Positions 36,036-45,203 of a DNA stretch of 64,000 bases are shown piece after piece; position 1 is the first letter of the stretch, and each line of letters starts with the position of its first letter. The DNA comes from Planctomycetota bacterium. GTDB lineage: Bacteria > Planctomycetota > B15-G4 > SIAN01. The notes below the pieces were generated by a model. The model was given only the letters and a program-made list of their open reading frames with translations, did no database searches and was not told the DNA's origin. The stretch covers positions 1-64,000 of the forward strand of contig JAEUIC010000014.1 of the NCBI GenBank assembly GCA_016795285.1, in the 5' to 3' direction. Made by a program: the position numbers and the translations under genes.

Positions 36036-37358
36036 ATGACGAAGGCACGCGGAGGCAGCGACGTCGAGCGCTGCACGTTCTGCGAGAAGGACCGGCGCAA
36101 GGTCTTGAGCCTCATCGCGGGCCCGCCCGGCGTCTACATCTGCAACGAGTGCGTCGAGCTGTGCAACACGCTCCTCCTCGAGGAGCTGAAGCCGAAGGGC
36201 GTCCCGGCCCAGCCGAAGGCGAAGCGCGAACCGATCAAGGAGTTCGGCCCGGTCCCGACGCCGACCGAGATCAGCGCGTTCCTCGACGAGTACGTGGTCG
36301 GACAGGCGCACGCGAAGAAGGTGCTCTCGGTCGCCGTCTACACCCACTACCAGCGCATCCTCCACCCGGAGGCGCACCACGACGTCGAGCTCGAGAAGAG
36401 CAACATCCTGCTGATCGGGCCGACCGGCTCGGGCAAGACGCTCCTCGCCCGCTCGCTCGCCAAGCTGCTCAAGGTCCCGTTCGCGATCAGCGACGCCACC
36501 ACGCTGACCGAGGCGGGCTACGTCGGCGAGGACGTCGAGAACGTCGTGCTGCGCGTGGTGCAGGCCTCGAACTACAACCTCGAGGCGGCCGAGCGCGGCA
36601 TCTGCTACGTCGACGAGATCGACAAGATCGCGCGCACCACGCAGAACGTCTCGATCACCCGCGACGTGTCGGGCGAGGGCGTGCAGCAGGGGCTCTTGAA
36701 GATCCTCGAGGGGACCGTCGCCAACGTCCCGCCGCAGGGCGGTCGCAAGCACCCCGAGCAGCACTACCTGCAGGTCAACACCGCCCACATGCTCTTCATC
36801 TGCGGCGGCACCTTCGTGCAGCTCGAGGAGATCATCCGCCGGCGGCTCGGCCGCCAGGGGATCGGCTACGGGGCGAACTTCCTCGCCGCGCCGGGCGCGA
36901 TGCCGCAGGACGAGGAGGAGCTCGACCTGCTGCTGCGCAAGGTCGAGAGCGAGGACCTCATCTCGTTCGGGATGATCCCCGAGTTCATCGGCCGCCTGCC
37001 GGTGATCGGCATCCTCGACCCGCTGCGCGAGGACGACTTCGTGCGCATCCTCGTCGAGCCGAAGAACTCGATCGTGCGCCAGTTCAAGCGGATGTTCGCC
37101 ATCGAGGGGTGCGAGCTCGAGTTCACCCCCGAGGCGCTGCGCGTGATCGCGTCCAAGGCGCGCGAGAAGAAGACCGGCGTCCGCGCGCTGCGCTCGATCA
37201 TGGAGGAGGTCTTCCTCGACCTCTTCTACGAGCTGCCGCACCGCCCGCCGGCGCGCTACACGGTGACCGGCGCCTTCCTCGAGGGGCGCGACAAGATCCA
37301 GTCGGAAGCGCTCACCCCTGCGGCTGCCGCGCCCGCCGAACGTCGCCAGGCCGGCTGA
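36036..37358 (+). CDS. clpX: ATP-dependent Clp protease ATP-binding subunit ClpX
   Basis: 440 aa. N-terminal zinc-binding domain with two CxxC pairs ([15 protein letters not shown]), Walker A GPTGSGKT, Walker B in [11 protein letters not shown], the pore loop GYVGED and a sensor-2 [11 protein letters not shown]. It unfolds substrates into ClpP. GGAGAGG lies a few nt before the ATG, 70 nt after the clpP stop. The IGF-type ClpP-docking loop is present as GIGYGANF, a modified form, so docking may differ slightly. Confidence 0.97.
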   Translation: MTKARGGSDVERCTFCEKDRRKVLSLIAGPPGVYICNECVELCNTLLLEELKPKGVPAQPKAKREPIKEFGPVPTPTEISAFLDEYVVGQAHAKKVLSVAVYTHYQRILHPEAHHDVELEKSNILLIGPTGSGKTLLARSLAKLLKVPFAISDATTLTEAGYVGEDVENVVLRVVQASNYNLEAAERGICYVDEIDKIARTTQNVSITRDVSGEGVQQGLLKILEGTVANVPPQGGRKHPEQHYLQVNTAHMLFICGGTFVQLEEIIRRRLGRQGIGYGANFLAAPGAMPQDEEELDLLLRKVESEDLISFGMIPEFIGRLPVIGILDPLREDDFVRILVEPKNSIVRQFKRMFAIEGCELEFTPEALRVIASKAREKKTGVRALRSIMEEVFLDLFYELPHRPPARYTVTGAFLEGRDKIQSEALTPAAAAPAERRQAG

Positions 37359-37386
37359 GCGCCACGGCGCTCGGCGCGCTCCCGCG

Positions 37387-38454
37387 ATGGCGACGCTCCC
37401 CTCCCTGACCGACCTCGCCCTCTCCGCGTTCGAGCCGCTCGCGGCGGAACTCGGCGAGCCGCGCTTCGCCGGCAAGAACCTGCGCCGCTGGGTCTTCGAG
37501 CGCCACGCGCGCGACTTCGCCGCGATGAGCGACCTCTCGAAGCGGTTCCGCGCCGCGCTCGCGGAGCGGTTCGTCGTGCGGCGCACCGCCATCGCCGCCG
37601 ATCGCGCCGATCCCGGCGGCACGCGCGCCTTCGTGCTGCGCCTCGCCGACGGCAAGACGATCGAGACGGTGCTGATCCCCGAGGAGGAGCGGCGCACCGT
37701 CTGCGTCTCGACGCAGGTCGGCTGCCCGGTCGCATGCGTCTTCTGCGCCTCCGGCCTCGACGGCCTGATCCGCAACCTGACGCCGGGCGAGATCATCGAG
37801 CAGGTGCTGGTGGTGCAGGAGGCGCTGCCGCCGGGCGAGTCGGTCACCAACGTCGTCGTGATGGGGATCGGCGAGCCGACCATGAACCTGCCCGCGCTCG
37901 AGCAGGCGCTCGCCACCTGGAACGATCCCGCCGGACTCGGGCTCGGCGCGCGCCGCATCACCATCTCGACGGTCGGCTTCCCGGCGCGCATCGACCGGCT
38001 CGCCGCGCTGAAGAAGGAGTTCGGCCTCGCCATCTCGCTGCACGCGCCGCGCCAGGAGCTGCGCGAGAAGCTGCTCCCCAACGCCGGCGGCATCCTGCTG
38101 CGCGACCTGCTCGCGGCGACCCGCCGCTGGTTCGACGCGACCGGTCGGCGCGTCACCTTCGAGTACGTGCTGCTCGACGGCATCAACGCCAGCGAACGCG
38201 AGGCGACCGAGCTCGCCGCGTTGCTGCGCGGCTTCCCGTGCCACGTGAACCTGATCCCGGTGAACCCGGTCGACGGGCTCCCCTACCGCCGACCGGCCCC
38301 CGACGCGATCGACCGCTTCAAGGCGATCCTGCTCGGCGCCGGCCTCGACGCCACCGTCCGCCATCCGCGCGGCGACGGCATCGCCGCCGCCTGCGGTCAG
38401 CTGCGCCTGAAGGTCGAGCAGGACGAGTCGCGAGCTACCACGCCCCGAGCGTGA
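37387..38454 (+). CDS. rlmN: Dual-specificity 23S rRNA/tRNA adenine-C2 methyltransferase RlmN
   Basis: 355 aa. The radical-SAM cluster motif is CPVACVFCASG, followed by GIGEPTMNL, ITISTVGF (with the catalytic-region pattern of RlmN/Cfr), SLHAPRQELREKLLP and VNLIPVNPVDGLPY. A Cys (AAACGQLR) near the C-terminus matches the second mechanistic Cys. It methylates A2503 of 23S rRNA and A37 of some tRNAs. It begins 28 nt after clpX, so it may be part of the operon. Its last 20 bases overlap the convergent gene at 38435. Confidence 0.95.
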   Translation: MATLPSLTDLALSAFEPLAAELGEPRFAGKNLRRWVFERHARDFAAMSDLSKRFRAALAERFVVRRTAIAADRADPGGTRAFVLRLADGKTIETVLIPEEERRTVCVSTQVGCPVACVFCASGLDGLIRNLTPGEIIEQVLVVQEALPPGESVTNVVVMGIGEPTMNLPALEQALATWNDPAGLGLGARRITISTVGFPARIDRLAALKKEFGLAISLHAPRQELREKLLPNAGGILLRDLLAATRRWFDATGRRVTFEYVLLDGINASEREATELAALLRGFPCHVNLIPVNPVDGLPYRRPAPDAIDRFKAILLGAGLDATVRHPRGDGIAAACGQLRLKVEQDESRATTPRA

Positions 38455-39694
38455 GCGTGAGCGAGCGGCGCTCGAGGCGGCGCACCACGTCGAGCTGCAC
38501 CGCGTCGCCCGGAGCGCTGCGCGCGAGGTGGCCGAGCATCGCATCGACCGAGCCGATCGGCTCGCCGTTCCACGCCACCACCACGTCGTGCGGCTCGACG
38601 CCGGCGGCGAGCGCCGGACTCTCTTCGAAGACGTGCTGCACGACGATCGCCCCGCCGACGCCGAGCTGCGCCAGGAACTCCGATTCAGCGAGGTCGGTCG
38701 CCCCGAAGCCGATCCAGGTGCGCGGCGCGATGAACCACGCGGACGACGGAGCGCCGGCCGCAGGCGTCGCTTCCGCGGCGCCCGCCGACTCGGCCGCTGC
38801 CGCACGCGCGGCGTGCACGGCCGCGACGCCGCGCTGCACGGTCGTCGCCGGCAGCGCCAGCAACGGCGTCCCGCCGACCGGCGCCCCCTCGACGCTCGGC
38901 GACTGCAGCAGCAGCCCGACCACGCTGCCGTCCTGCTGCGCGATCACGCCGCCGCCGCCGCTCGTCGGCGAGCGCGCCAGCGTCACGCGCAGCAGCTGAT
39001 CGAAGCGGCGCTTGCCGACCACGGGGTTGCGCAGCGGCGCGTGCAGCCAGCCGAGCGAGACGTCGCTCGACTCGCCTTCGGCGCTCCCGAACAAGGTCAC
39101 GACGTAGCGCTGCTCGGCGACGAGCGGATCGAGCGGGACGCCCTCGACTACGGGCGGTGCCGGCAATTCGGCCGCCAGCTGCAGCGGCGGCAGCTCGATC
39201 GCGCCGATCGAGAGCACGCCGACGTCGGTGGTCGCATCGACGCCGACCACGGTCGCGCGGCGCGGCCGCAGCGAGGGGGCGTTGCGGAAGTAGACGGCGA
39301 TCCGGCCGGCCTGCTCGAGCGACGAGCCGATGGTGACGACGTCGCCCGCCTGGTTCAGCACCAGCCCGCTCGACTCGAAGGCGTAGACCATGCCGTCGCC
39401 GATGCGCCGCTCGATGGTGAGCGAGACGACGTTGCCGCCGAGCTTCTCGGCGCTGCCGGCCAGCCGCCGCCGCACCTCGAGCTTGCGCCCGCCTTCGAGG
39501 AGGAGCGGCCGCTCGACGGCGAGCTCCACCTCGAAGCCGTCGCGCACCGGCGCCTGGCCCGGCGCGGCGACCGGCGCCGCACGGCGCTCCGGTGCAGCCG
39601 GCGCGGTCGGCGCGGGCTCCTGCGAAGCCGCGCCGCGCGCCAGCGAGGCGAGCTGCAACAGCAACGGCAGCAGCAGGGTGGTGCGGGCGACCAT
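38435..39694 (-). CDS. Exported HtrA/DegP-like protein with PDZ domain, probably inactive as a protease
   Basis: 419 aa with a signal peptide (MVARTTLLLPLLLQLASLA). Residues about 75-270 follow the trypsin-like HtrA pattern: GSGvi-like SSGLVLNQAGDVVT, VVGVDATTDVGVLSI (the Asp position is kept), and SPTSGGGGVIAQQDGSVVG where HtrA has GNSGGP. At the His position (TNxHVV) it reads TIGSSLE, so His is missing, and the Ser is displaced or replaced. A C-terminal PDZ domain (WIGFGATDLAE, SPALAAGVEPHDVVVAWNG) is intact. It may bind unfolded envelope proteins as a sensor or scaffold. It is the third gene of a sigma/anti-sigma/HtrA-like set, like rpoE-rseA-degP/mucD. Confidence 0.75.
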   Translation of the reverse strand: MVARTTLLLPLLLQLASLARGAASQEPAPTAPAAPERRAAPVAAPGQAPVRDGFEVELAVERPLLLEGGRKLEVRRRLAGSAEKLGGNVVSLTIERRIGDGMVYAFESSGLVLNQAGDVVTIGSSLEQAGRIAVYFRNAPSLRPRRATVVGVDATTDVGVLSIGAIELPPLQLAAELPAPPVVEGVPLDPLVAEQRYVVTLFGSAEGESSDVSLGWLHAPLRNPVVGKRRFDQLLRVTLARSPTSGGGGVIAQQDGSVVGLLLQSPSVEGAPVGGTPLLALPATTVQRGVAAVHAARAAAAESAGAAEATPAAGAPSSAWFIAPRTWIGFGATDLAESEFLAQLGVGGAIVVQHVFEESPALAAGVEPHDVVVAWNGEPIGSVDAMLGHLARSAPGDAVQLDVVRRLERRSLTLTLGAW

Positions 39695-39755
39695 CGGGCG
39701 AACCTCGTTTCCTCGGAGTGCGGGGCGGAGCGGCGTCGGGGCGGAAGTCGGGGCG

Positions 39756-40286
39756 TCAGAAGTTGCGCAGCGCGCGCGGGCGACGCGCCGGCGGCATGAG
39801 CGTGCGGCCGTTCGGCGCGCCGTTCGGCAAGCCGTTCGGCAGTTCGTCGAACTGCCGGCCGAGCTCGTCGCCGATCGTGCGGATCAGCGACGGGTCGAGC
39901 GACGGGCTCTCGTAGATCGGCGGCGCGGCGCGCTCCGGCCGCGGCGCGGCCGGCCGCAGCACGTTCCAGCCGAGCGTCACCGCCAGCACCACCGCCGCTG
40001 CCCAGCCGCTCGCCAGGGTGAGGCGCGGCAGCCAGCGGATCGCCGGCGGCGGCGGGCCGTCGATCGCGCGCATCACTCCGGCGACGATCGACTCGCCCAT
40101 CGCTTCGCTGCGCAGCTCGCGCCGCGCGGTGCCGCGCACCGTCGCGAGCAGGCTCTGCAACTCGTTCCACTCGCGGTAGCAGGCGAGGCAGCCGCGCAGG
40201 TGGGCGTCGACGCGTGCGGCCTCGCGGGCGTCGAGATCGCCGCCGGCGTGCAGGTCGAGCAGGGGATGGATCGCTTCGCAGTCCAT
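39756..40286 (-). CDS. Zinc-finger anti-sigma factor
   Basis: 176 aa. The N-terminus (MDCEAIHPLLDLHAGGDL) and HLRGCLAC (H-x3-C-x2-C) form the ZAS/zf-HC2 motif of anti-sigma factors. One TM helix follows at about residues 95-115 (LTLASGWAAAVVLAVTLGW), then a short periplasmic tail with Asn/Gly/Pro. It should hold the ECF sigma factor encoded 50 nt upstream at the membrane. The second of two adjacent ATGs is chosen because the GAGAG sequence lies at a workable distance only from it; the alternative start at 40295 adds three residues. Confidence 0.88.
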   Translation of the reverse strand: MDCEAIHPLLDLHAGGDLDAREAARVDAHLRGCLACYREWNELQSLLATVRGTARRELRSEAMGESIVAGVMRAIDGPPPPAIRWLPRLTLASGWAAAVVLAVTLGWNVLRPAAPRPERAAPPIYESPSLDPSLIRTIGDELGRQFDELPNGLPNGAPNGRTLMPPARRPRALRNF

Positions 40287-40336
40287 GGTGAGCATTTCTC
40301 TCGCGTTCGTCGCGTCGTGAGGTTCAGGCTGGGGGT

Positions 40337-41020
40337 TCAGTTCGGCGGGGCGTCGTCGTGGCTTCCGGTCGGGGCGCCGCGCGCCTTCGCGTCATGCTTC
40401 GCGAGGCGTTCGAGGCGATCCCATTGCTCCTTGAACATGCGCCGCGCGACGTGGAGGCGCCAACGCACCGTCGCGTGGGTCGAGCGGACGATCGACGCGA
40501 TCTCCTTGCAGGAGAGGTCGTCGAGTTCGCGCAGCGTCATCACCGTGCGGTACTTCTCCGGCAGCAACGCCAGCACTTCGCGCACGCGCGCCACCGTCTC
40601 CGCCGACTCGATCCGCTCGCCCGGCCCGGACGGCGCATCGGGCTCGGCGAGTCCGCCGGCCACGTCGTCGAGCGCCACCGGCCGCATGCGCGACCGCTTG
40701 CGCATCGCGTCGATCGACAGGTTGACGACGATGCGGTAGAGCCACGTGTAGAAGCTCATCCCGAAGTCGAAGCGCGCGAGCGCCTTGTAGGCGCGCAGGA
40801 AGCCGTCCTGCACCACGTCGCGCGCCTCCTCGGCATCGCCGAGCAGGTGGTAGGCGGCCCACCACGCGCGCTCCTCGTAGCGCCGCACGAGCCCCTCGAA
40901 CGCCTGCCCGTCGCCGGCGAGCGTCCGCTCGACCAGCGCGTTGTCGGTGGCGTCCGGAGCGCCGCTGCCCTCCGCGCGCAGGTTTCGCATCGCCGCGAAC
41001 GCTCCCGATCGTGCGCTCAT
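40337..41020 (-). CDS. ECF-family RNA polymerase sigma factor
   Basis: 227 aa. Region 2 is visible as LVRRYEERAWWAAYHLLGDAEEARDVVQDGFLRAYKAL with FDFGMSFYTWLYRIVVNLSID; region 4 as LALLPEKYRTVMTLRELDDLSCKEIA with a helix-turn-helix (SIVRSTHATVRWRLHVAR). A C-terminal 25-residue extension is basic and not part of the fold. It is likely released by stress when the anti-sigma factor is degraded, then activates its own operon; no promoter could be assigned. A start 30 nt downstream (MRNLRAEG) is a possible alternative. Confidence 0.92.
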   Translation of the reverse strand: MSARSGAFAAMRNLRAEGSGAPDATDNALVERTLAGDGQAFEGLVRRYEERAWWAAYHLLGDAEEARDVVQDGFLRAYKALARFDFGMSFYTWLYRIVVNLSIDAMRKRSRMRPVALDDVAGGLAEPDAPSGPGERIESAETVARVREVLALLPEKYRTVMTLRELDDLSCKEIASIVRSTHATVRWRLHVARRMFKEQWDRLERLAKHDAKARGAPTGSHDDAPPN

Positions 41021-41132
41021 CGGACAAGTGGCTCCTCGCCCGCCGGAGCGCCCCCACGGCGTTCCGGACGCCTTCCCTACGGCGCAGCGGGGAGCGCGTT
41101 GGCCCGCTCTTCCCGGCGGGAGCCCCGGAACC

Positions 41133-42143
41133 TCACCGCCCGGGGGCGGCGTCGCCGGCCCAGCGGAACTTTCCGATCCCGCGGTACTTCGCGTAGCGCC
41201 GGTCGAGCAGCTCTTCGTGCGGGAGGGCCGCCAGCTCGTCGAGGTGGCGCCCCACCACCGCCTTCAGCGTCGCCGCCATCGCCACCGGGTCGCGATGGGC
41301 GCCGCCGGCCGGCTCCTCGATCACCTCGTCGACCACGCCGAGCTCGAGCAGGTCGGGCGCGGTGAGGCGCAGCGCCTTGGCCGCCTCGCCCTTCTTCTCT
41401 GGGTCCTTCCAGAGGATCGCCGCGCACCCCTCCGGCGAGATCACCGAGTAGTAGGCGTGCTCGAGGATCAGCAGCTTGTCGGCGACGCCGATGCCGAGCG
41501 CGCCGCCGCTGCCTCCTTCGCCGATCACGACGCTCACCACCGGCACGCGCAGCGTCGACATCTCGAGGATGCTCTTCGCGATGGCGCCCGCCTGGCCGCG
41601 CTCCTCGGCGCCGATGCCGGGGAAGGCGCCCTGCGTGTCGATCAGCGTCACGATCGGCACCTGGAACCGCTCGGCGAGGCGCATCTTGAGCATCGCCTTG
41701 CGGTAGCCCTCGGGATGCGCGCAGCCGAAGTTGGCGGCGACGCGCTCCTTGGTCGTCTTGCCCTTGCGGTGGGCGACGACCAGCACGCGCCGCTCGCCGA
41801 GGTTCGCGAGTCCGCAGACGATGGCGCGATCGTCGCCGAAGACGCGGTCGCCGTGCAGCTCGAGGAAGCCGGTGAAGGCGTGCTCGATGTAGTCGGTCGA
41901 ATGGGGACGCCGCGGATGACGCGCGAGGCGGACGCGATCCCACGGCGTCAACTCGCTGAAGATCTTGCGGATCAGCTTGTCGCGCAAGTTCTTGAGCGGC
42001 CCCACCTCGGCGGCGACGTCGGACGGCGTCAACGCTGCGGGCGACGAAGTCGCGAGCTTCTCGATCTCGGTGATCTTCTGGTCGATCTCGGCGATCGGCC
42101 GCTCGAAGTCGAGCCACTCCTTGGTTTCGTTGGCGCTCGCCAC
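41133..42143 (-). CDS. accA: Acetyl-CoA carboxylase carboxyltransferase subunit alpha
   Basis: 336 aa, typical length. Recognisable segments: LDFERPIAEIDQKITEIEKL at the N-terminus, HPRRPHSTDYIEHAF, LHGDRVFGDDRAIV, GKTTKERVAANFGCAHPEGYRKA, IDTQGAFPGIGAEERGQA and GEGGSGGALGIGVAD, then YSVISPEGCAAILW. It forms the carboxyltransferase of acetyl-CoA carboxylase with AccD, the first step of fatty acid synthesis; accD is not in the window. GTG start (VASANETK) with GGAG 8 nt upstream. It is divergent from purL and upstream of the ECF sigma gene on the same strand (112 nt gap). Confidence 0.96.
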   Translation of the reverse strand: MASANETKEWLDFERPIAEIDQKITEIEKLATSSPAALTPSDVAAEVGPLKNLRDKLIRKIFSELTPWDRVRLARHPRRPHSTDYIEHAFTGFLELHGDRVFGDDRAIVCGLANLGERRVLVVAHRKGKTTKERVAANFGCAHPEGYRKAMLKMRLAERFQVPIVTLIDTQGAFPGIGAEERGQAGAIAKSILEMSTLRVPVVSVVIGEGGSGGALGIGVADKLLILEHAYYSVISPEGCAAILWKDPEKKGEAAKALRLTAPDLLELGVVDEVIEEPAGGAHRDPVAMAATLKAVVGRHLDELAALPHEELLDRRYAKYRGIGKFRWAGDAAPGR

Positions 42144-42269
42144 CCGAGGTTCTCCACCGCTCTTCCAGAAATGCGCCGTGCGGCGGCGCCGTCGCCGCGA
42201 GCCGCGCCGCTCTCGCGCGCGCGTCCCGCAGCTTCTTTGCGAAGCGCGGGCACGATAAAGAATCCCCCA

Positions 42270-45203
42270 ATGGCGCCGAATCCCTCCCCCACGTCCGCGT
42301 TCCTGCGCGTCGAAGTCGCGACGCGCAGCGGTCTCCCCGATGCCCACGCGAAGAAGCTCGCTGCCGAGATCGGCCGCACGCTCGGCCATCCGGTCGAAGT
42401 GCAGCTGATCCGCGGCTACAGCGTCGCCTTCGTCGGCTCTCCGCCGGGCGAGGAGGCGACCGCGAAGCTCCACGCCGTGCTGGCCGATCCGGTGCTGCAC
42501 CAATCGCAGCGCCTCGCCGCCGACGCGCCGGTGCCGCCACCCCCCGCCGGCTGGCGGCGGCTCGACGTGGTGCGCCGCCCGGGCGTGATGGATCCGGCCG
42601 CCGCCTCGGTGCTGCGCGCGCTCGAGGCGGTCGGCTTCGCGCCGCGCTCGGTCCGGACCTACCGCGCCGTGCTGCTGAGAGGCGCCGCCGACGAAGCGCA
42701 GCTGCAGACGGTGGCGCAACGCTGCCTCGCCAACCTGCTGGTCGAGGAGGTGCGCCTCGATCCGCGCGAGGCGATCGCCCCCTTCGGCGAGCTCGCCCCC
42801 GCGCCGTTCCGCCGCGTCGAGGTCGCGCTGCGCGACGCCGACGACGCGACGCTCGTGCGGCTGAGCAAGGAGGGGATGCTCGCGCTCGACCTCGCCGAGA
42901 TGCAGGCGATCCAGGCGCACTACCGCAAGGAGGGCCGCGACCCGACCGACGTCGAGCTCGAGACGCTGGCGCAGACCTGGTCGGAGCACTGCAAGCACAA
43001 GACGCTGACGAGCGCGGTCGAGCTGCACGGCGACGGAGCACCGCGCCGCTACGAGAACCTCCTGAAGGAGACGATCTTCGCCGCCACGCAGCAGCTCAAC
43101 CTGCCGTGGTGCCTGTCGGTCTTCCGCGACAACGCCGGCGTGATCGAGTTCGACGAGCAGTACGCCGTCACCTTCAAGGTCGAGACGCACAACCACCCGT
43201 CCGCGCTCGAGCCGTACGGCGGCGCCGGCACCGGGCTCGGCGGCGTGCTGCGCGACACGCTCGGCACCGGACTCGGCGCCAAGCCGATCCTCTCGACCGA
43301 CGTCTTCTGCGTCGGTCCGCTCGACCTCGAGGTCGAGGCGCTGCCGCCCGGCACCCTGCCGCCGCGCCGCATCCTGCAAGGGATCGTGGCGGGCGTGCGC
43401 GACTACGGCAACCGGATGGGCATCCCGACCGCCAACGGCGCCGTCTTCGTCCATCCCGACTACCGCACCAACCCGCTGGTCTTCTGCGGCAACGTCGGCC
43501 TCATCCCGCGCGACAAGATCGCGAAGGCGGCGCAGAAGGGCGACAAGGTCTTCGTGCTCGGCGGCCGGACCGGCCGCGACGGCATCCACGGCGCCACCTT
43601 CTCGAGCCTCTCGCTCGACAGCTCGAGCTCGACCGTCGCGTCGGGCGCGGTGCAGATCGGCAACGCGATCGAGGAGAAGAAGCTCCTCGACGCCGTCCTC
43701 GACGCGCGCGATCGCGGCTGGTTCACGGCGATCACCGATTGCGGCGCGGGCGGCCTCTCCTCGGCGATCGGCGAGATGGGCGAGGAGCTCGGCGCCGACG
43801 TCGAGCTGTCGCGCGTGCCGCTCAAGTACCAGGGGCTCACCGCCGGCGAGATCTGGATCAGCGAGGCGCAGGAGCGCATGGTCCTCGCCGTGAAGCCGGA
43901 GCACGCGGAGGAGCTGCGCGCGCGCTGCAAGGTGCATGGCGTCGAGGCGACCGAGCTCGGCACCTTCACCGGCAGCGGACGGCTGCGCCTCACGTTCGCC
44001 GGCCAGCCGTGCGCCGACCTGTCGATGGAGTTCCTCCACCACGGGCTGCCGAAGCGCACGCGCCGCGCGACCGTCGCGCCGCGCGCGGCGGCGGCCGCCA
44101 CCGCTGGCGCCACCGAGCCGCTGCCGCGCGACCTCGACTGCAACCGCCTCCTGCTGCAGCTGCTCGCCTCGCCCGACATCACCAGCAAGGAGGAGATCGT
44201 CCGGCAGTACGACCACGAGGTGCTCGCCGGCTCGGCGGTGAAGCCGATGGTGGGCGCGGGCGGCTTCGGGCCGTCGGATGGCTGCGTGATCGCGCCGCGG
44301 CTCGGCTCGAAGAAGGGCTTCGCGGTCGGCTGCGGCATGTCGCCCACCACCGGCGCCGCCGATCCGCACGCGATGGCGCTCCTCTCCGTCGACGAGGCGA
44401 TCCGGAACGTCATCGCGGTCGGCGGCCGCTTCGATCGCCTCGCGCTGCTCGACAACTTCGCCTGGCCCTCGGTCGACGACGAGGCGACGCTCGGCTCGAT
44501 CGCCCGCTGCGCCGAGGGGTGCCGCGACGCGGCGCTCGCCTACCGGACGCCGTTCATCTCCGGCAAGGACTCGCTCCACAACCAGACGAAGACCAAGGAC
44601 GGCGTGATCCGCATCCCGCCGACCTTGCTGGTCTCCGCGATCGCGCTGCTCGACGACGTGACCGGTGCGGTGACGATGGACGCGAAGCGCGCCGACCACC
44701 ACCTGCTGCTCGTCGGCGAGACGCGCGCCGAGTTCGGCGGCTCGCGCGCGCACACGCTGCTCGGGCGCGCCGGCGGCGTGGTGCCGCGCCTCGACCTGCC
44801 GCGCGCGAAGGCGCTCCACGAGGCGGTCGCGCGCGCGCTCGCCTCGCGCAAGGTGAGGAGCTGCCACGACCTCTCGGAGGGCGGGCTCGCCGTCGCGGCG
44901 GCCGAGATGTGCCTCGCCGGCGGGCTCGGCGCCGCGCTCCACTTGGGCAACGTGCCGCGTCCGGCCGGCCTCGACGACGACGCGACGCTGCTCTTCAGCG
45001 AGAGCGCGCCGCGCTACCTGCTCGAAGTGGCGTGGGACGACCTCGACGCGGTGACGCAGCTGCTCTCCGGCGTGCCGCACGGCGTGATCGGCACGCTCAC
45101 CGAGCGGCCGGTCTTCACCGTGAGCGGCCTCGCGCCGAAGCCGCTGCTGCAGATCGACGTGGCGAAGCTCACCGAAGCGTTCCGCACGGGGCTCGATTTC
45201 TGA
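42270..45203 (+). CDS. purL: Phosphoribosylformylglycinamidine synthase, PurS-PurL fusion
   Basis: 977 aa. Residues 90-165 resemble PurS (RLDVVRRPGVMDPAAASVLRALEAVGF), and residues 10-80 look like a related ferredoxin-like half. The PurL core follows: TWSEHCKHKTL, FKVETHNHPSALEPYGGA with the ATP/Mg2+ site, GRTGRDGIHGATFSS, and GAGGLSSAIGEMGEE; a second half begins near residue 610. The glutaminase PurQ is a separate gene overlapping the end by 1 nt (TGATG). Length is between PurL of Gram-positives (about 740) and the three-domain E. coli form (about 1295). The reaction makes FGAM from FGAR in purine synthesis. Start at 42270. Confidence 0.95.
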   Translation: MAPNPSPTSAFLRVEVATRSGLPDAHAKKLAAEIGRTLGHPVEVQLIRGYSVAFVGSPPGEEATAKLHAVLADPVLHQSQRLAADAPVPPPPAGWRRLDVVRRPGVMDPAAASVLRALEAVGFAPRSVRTYRAVLLRGAADEAQLQTVAQRCLANLLVEEVRLDPREAIAPFGELAPAPFRRVEVALRDADDATLVRLSKEGMLALDLAEMQAIQAHYRKEGRDPTDVELETLAQTWSEHCKHKTLTSAVELHGDGAPRRYENLLKETIFAATQQLNLPWCLSVFRDNAGVIEFDEQYAVTFKVETHNHPSALEPYGGAGTGLGGVLRDTLGTGLGAKPILSTDVFCVGPLDLEVEALPPGTLPPRRILQGIVAGVRDYGNRMGIPTANGAVFVHPDYRTNPLVFCGNVGLIPRDKIAKAAQKGDKVFVLGGRTGRDGIHGATFSSLSLDSSSSTVASGAVQIGNAIEEKKLLDAVLDARDRGWFTAITDCGAGGLSSAIGEMGEELGADVELSRVPLKYQGLTAGEIWISEAQERMVLAVKPEHAEELRARCKVHGVEATELGTFTGSGRLRLTFAGQPCADLSMEFLHHGLPKRTRRATVAPRAAAAATAGATEPLPRDLDCNRLLLQLLASPDITSKEEIVRQYDHEVLAGSAVKPMVGAGGFGPSDGCVIAPRLGSKKGFAVGCGMSPTTGAADPHAMALLSVDEAIRNVIAVGGRFDRLALLDNFAWPSVDDEATLGSIARCAEGCRDAALAYRTPFISGKDSLHNQTKTKDGVIRIPPTLLVSAIALLDDVTGAVTMDAKRADHHLLLVGETRAEFGGSRAHTLLGRAGGVVPRLDLPRAKALHEAVARALASRKVRSCHDLSEGGLAVAAAEMCLAGGLGAALHLGNVPRPAGLDDDATLLFSESAPRYLLEVAWDDLDAVTQLLSGVPHGVIGTLTERPVFTVSGLAPKPLLQIDVAKLTEAFRTGLDF

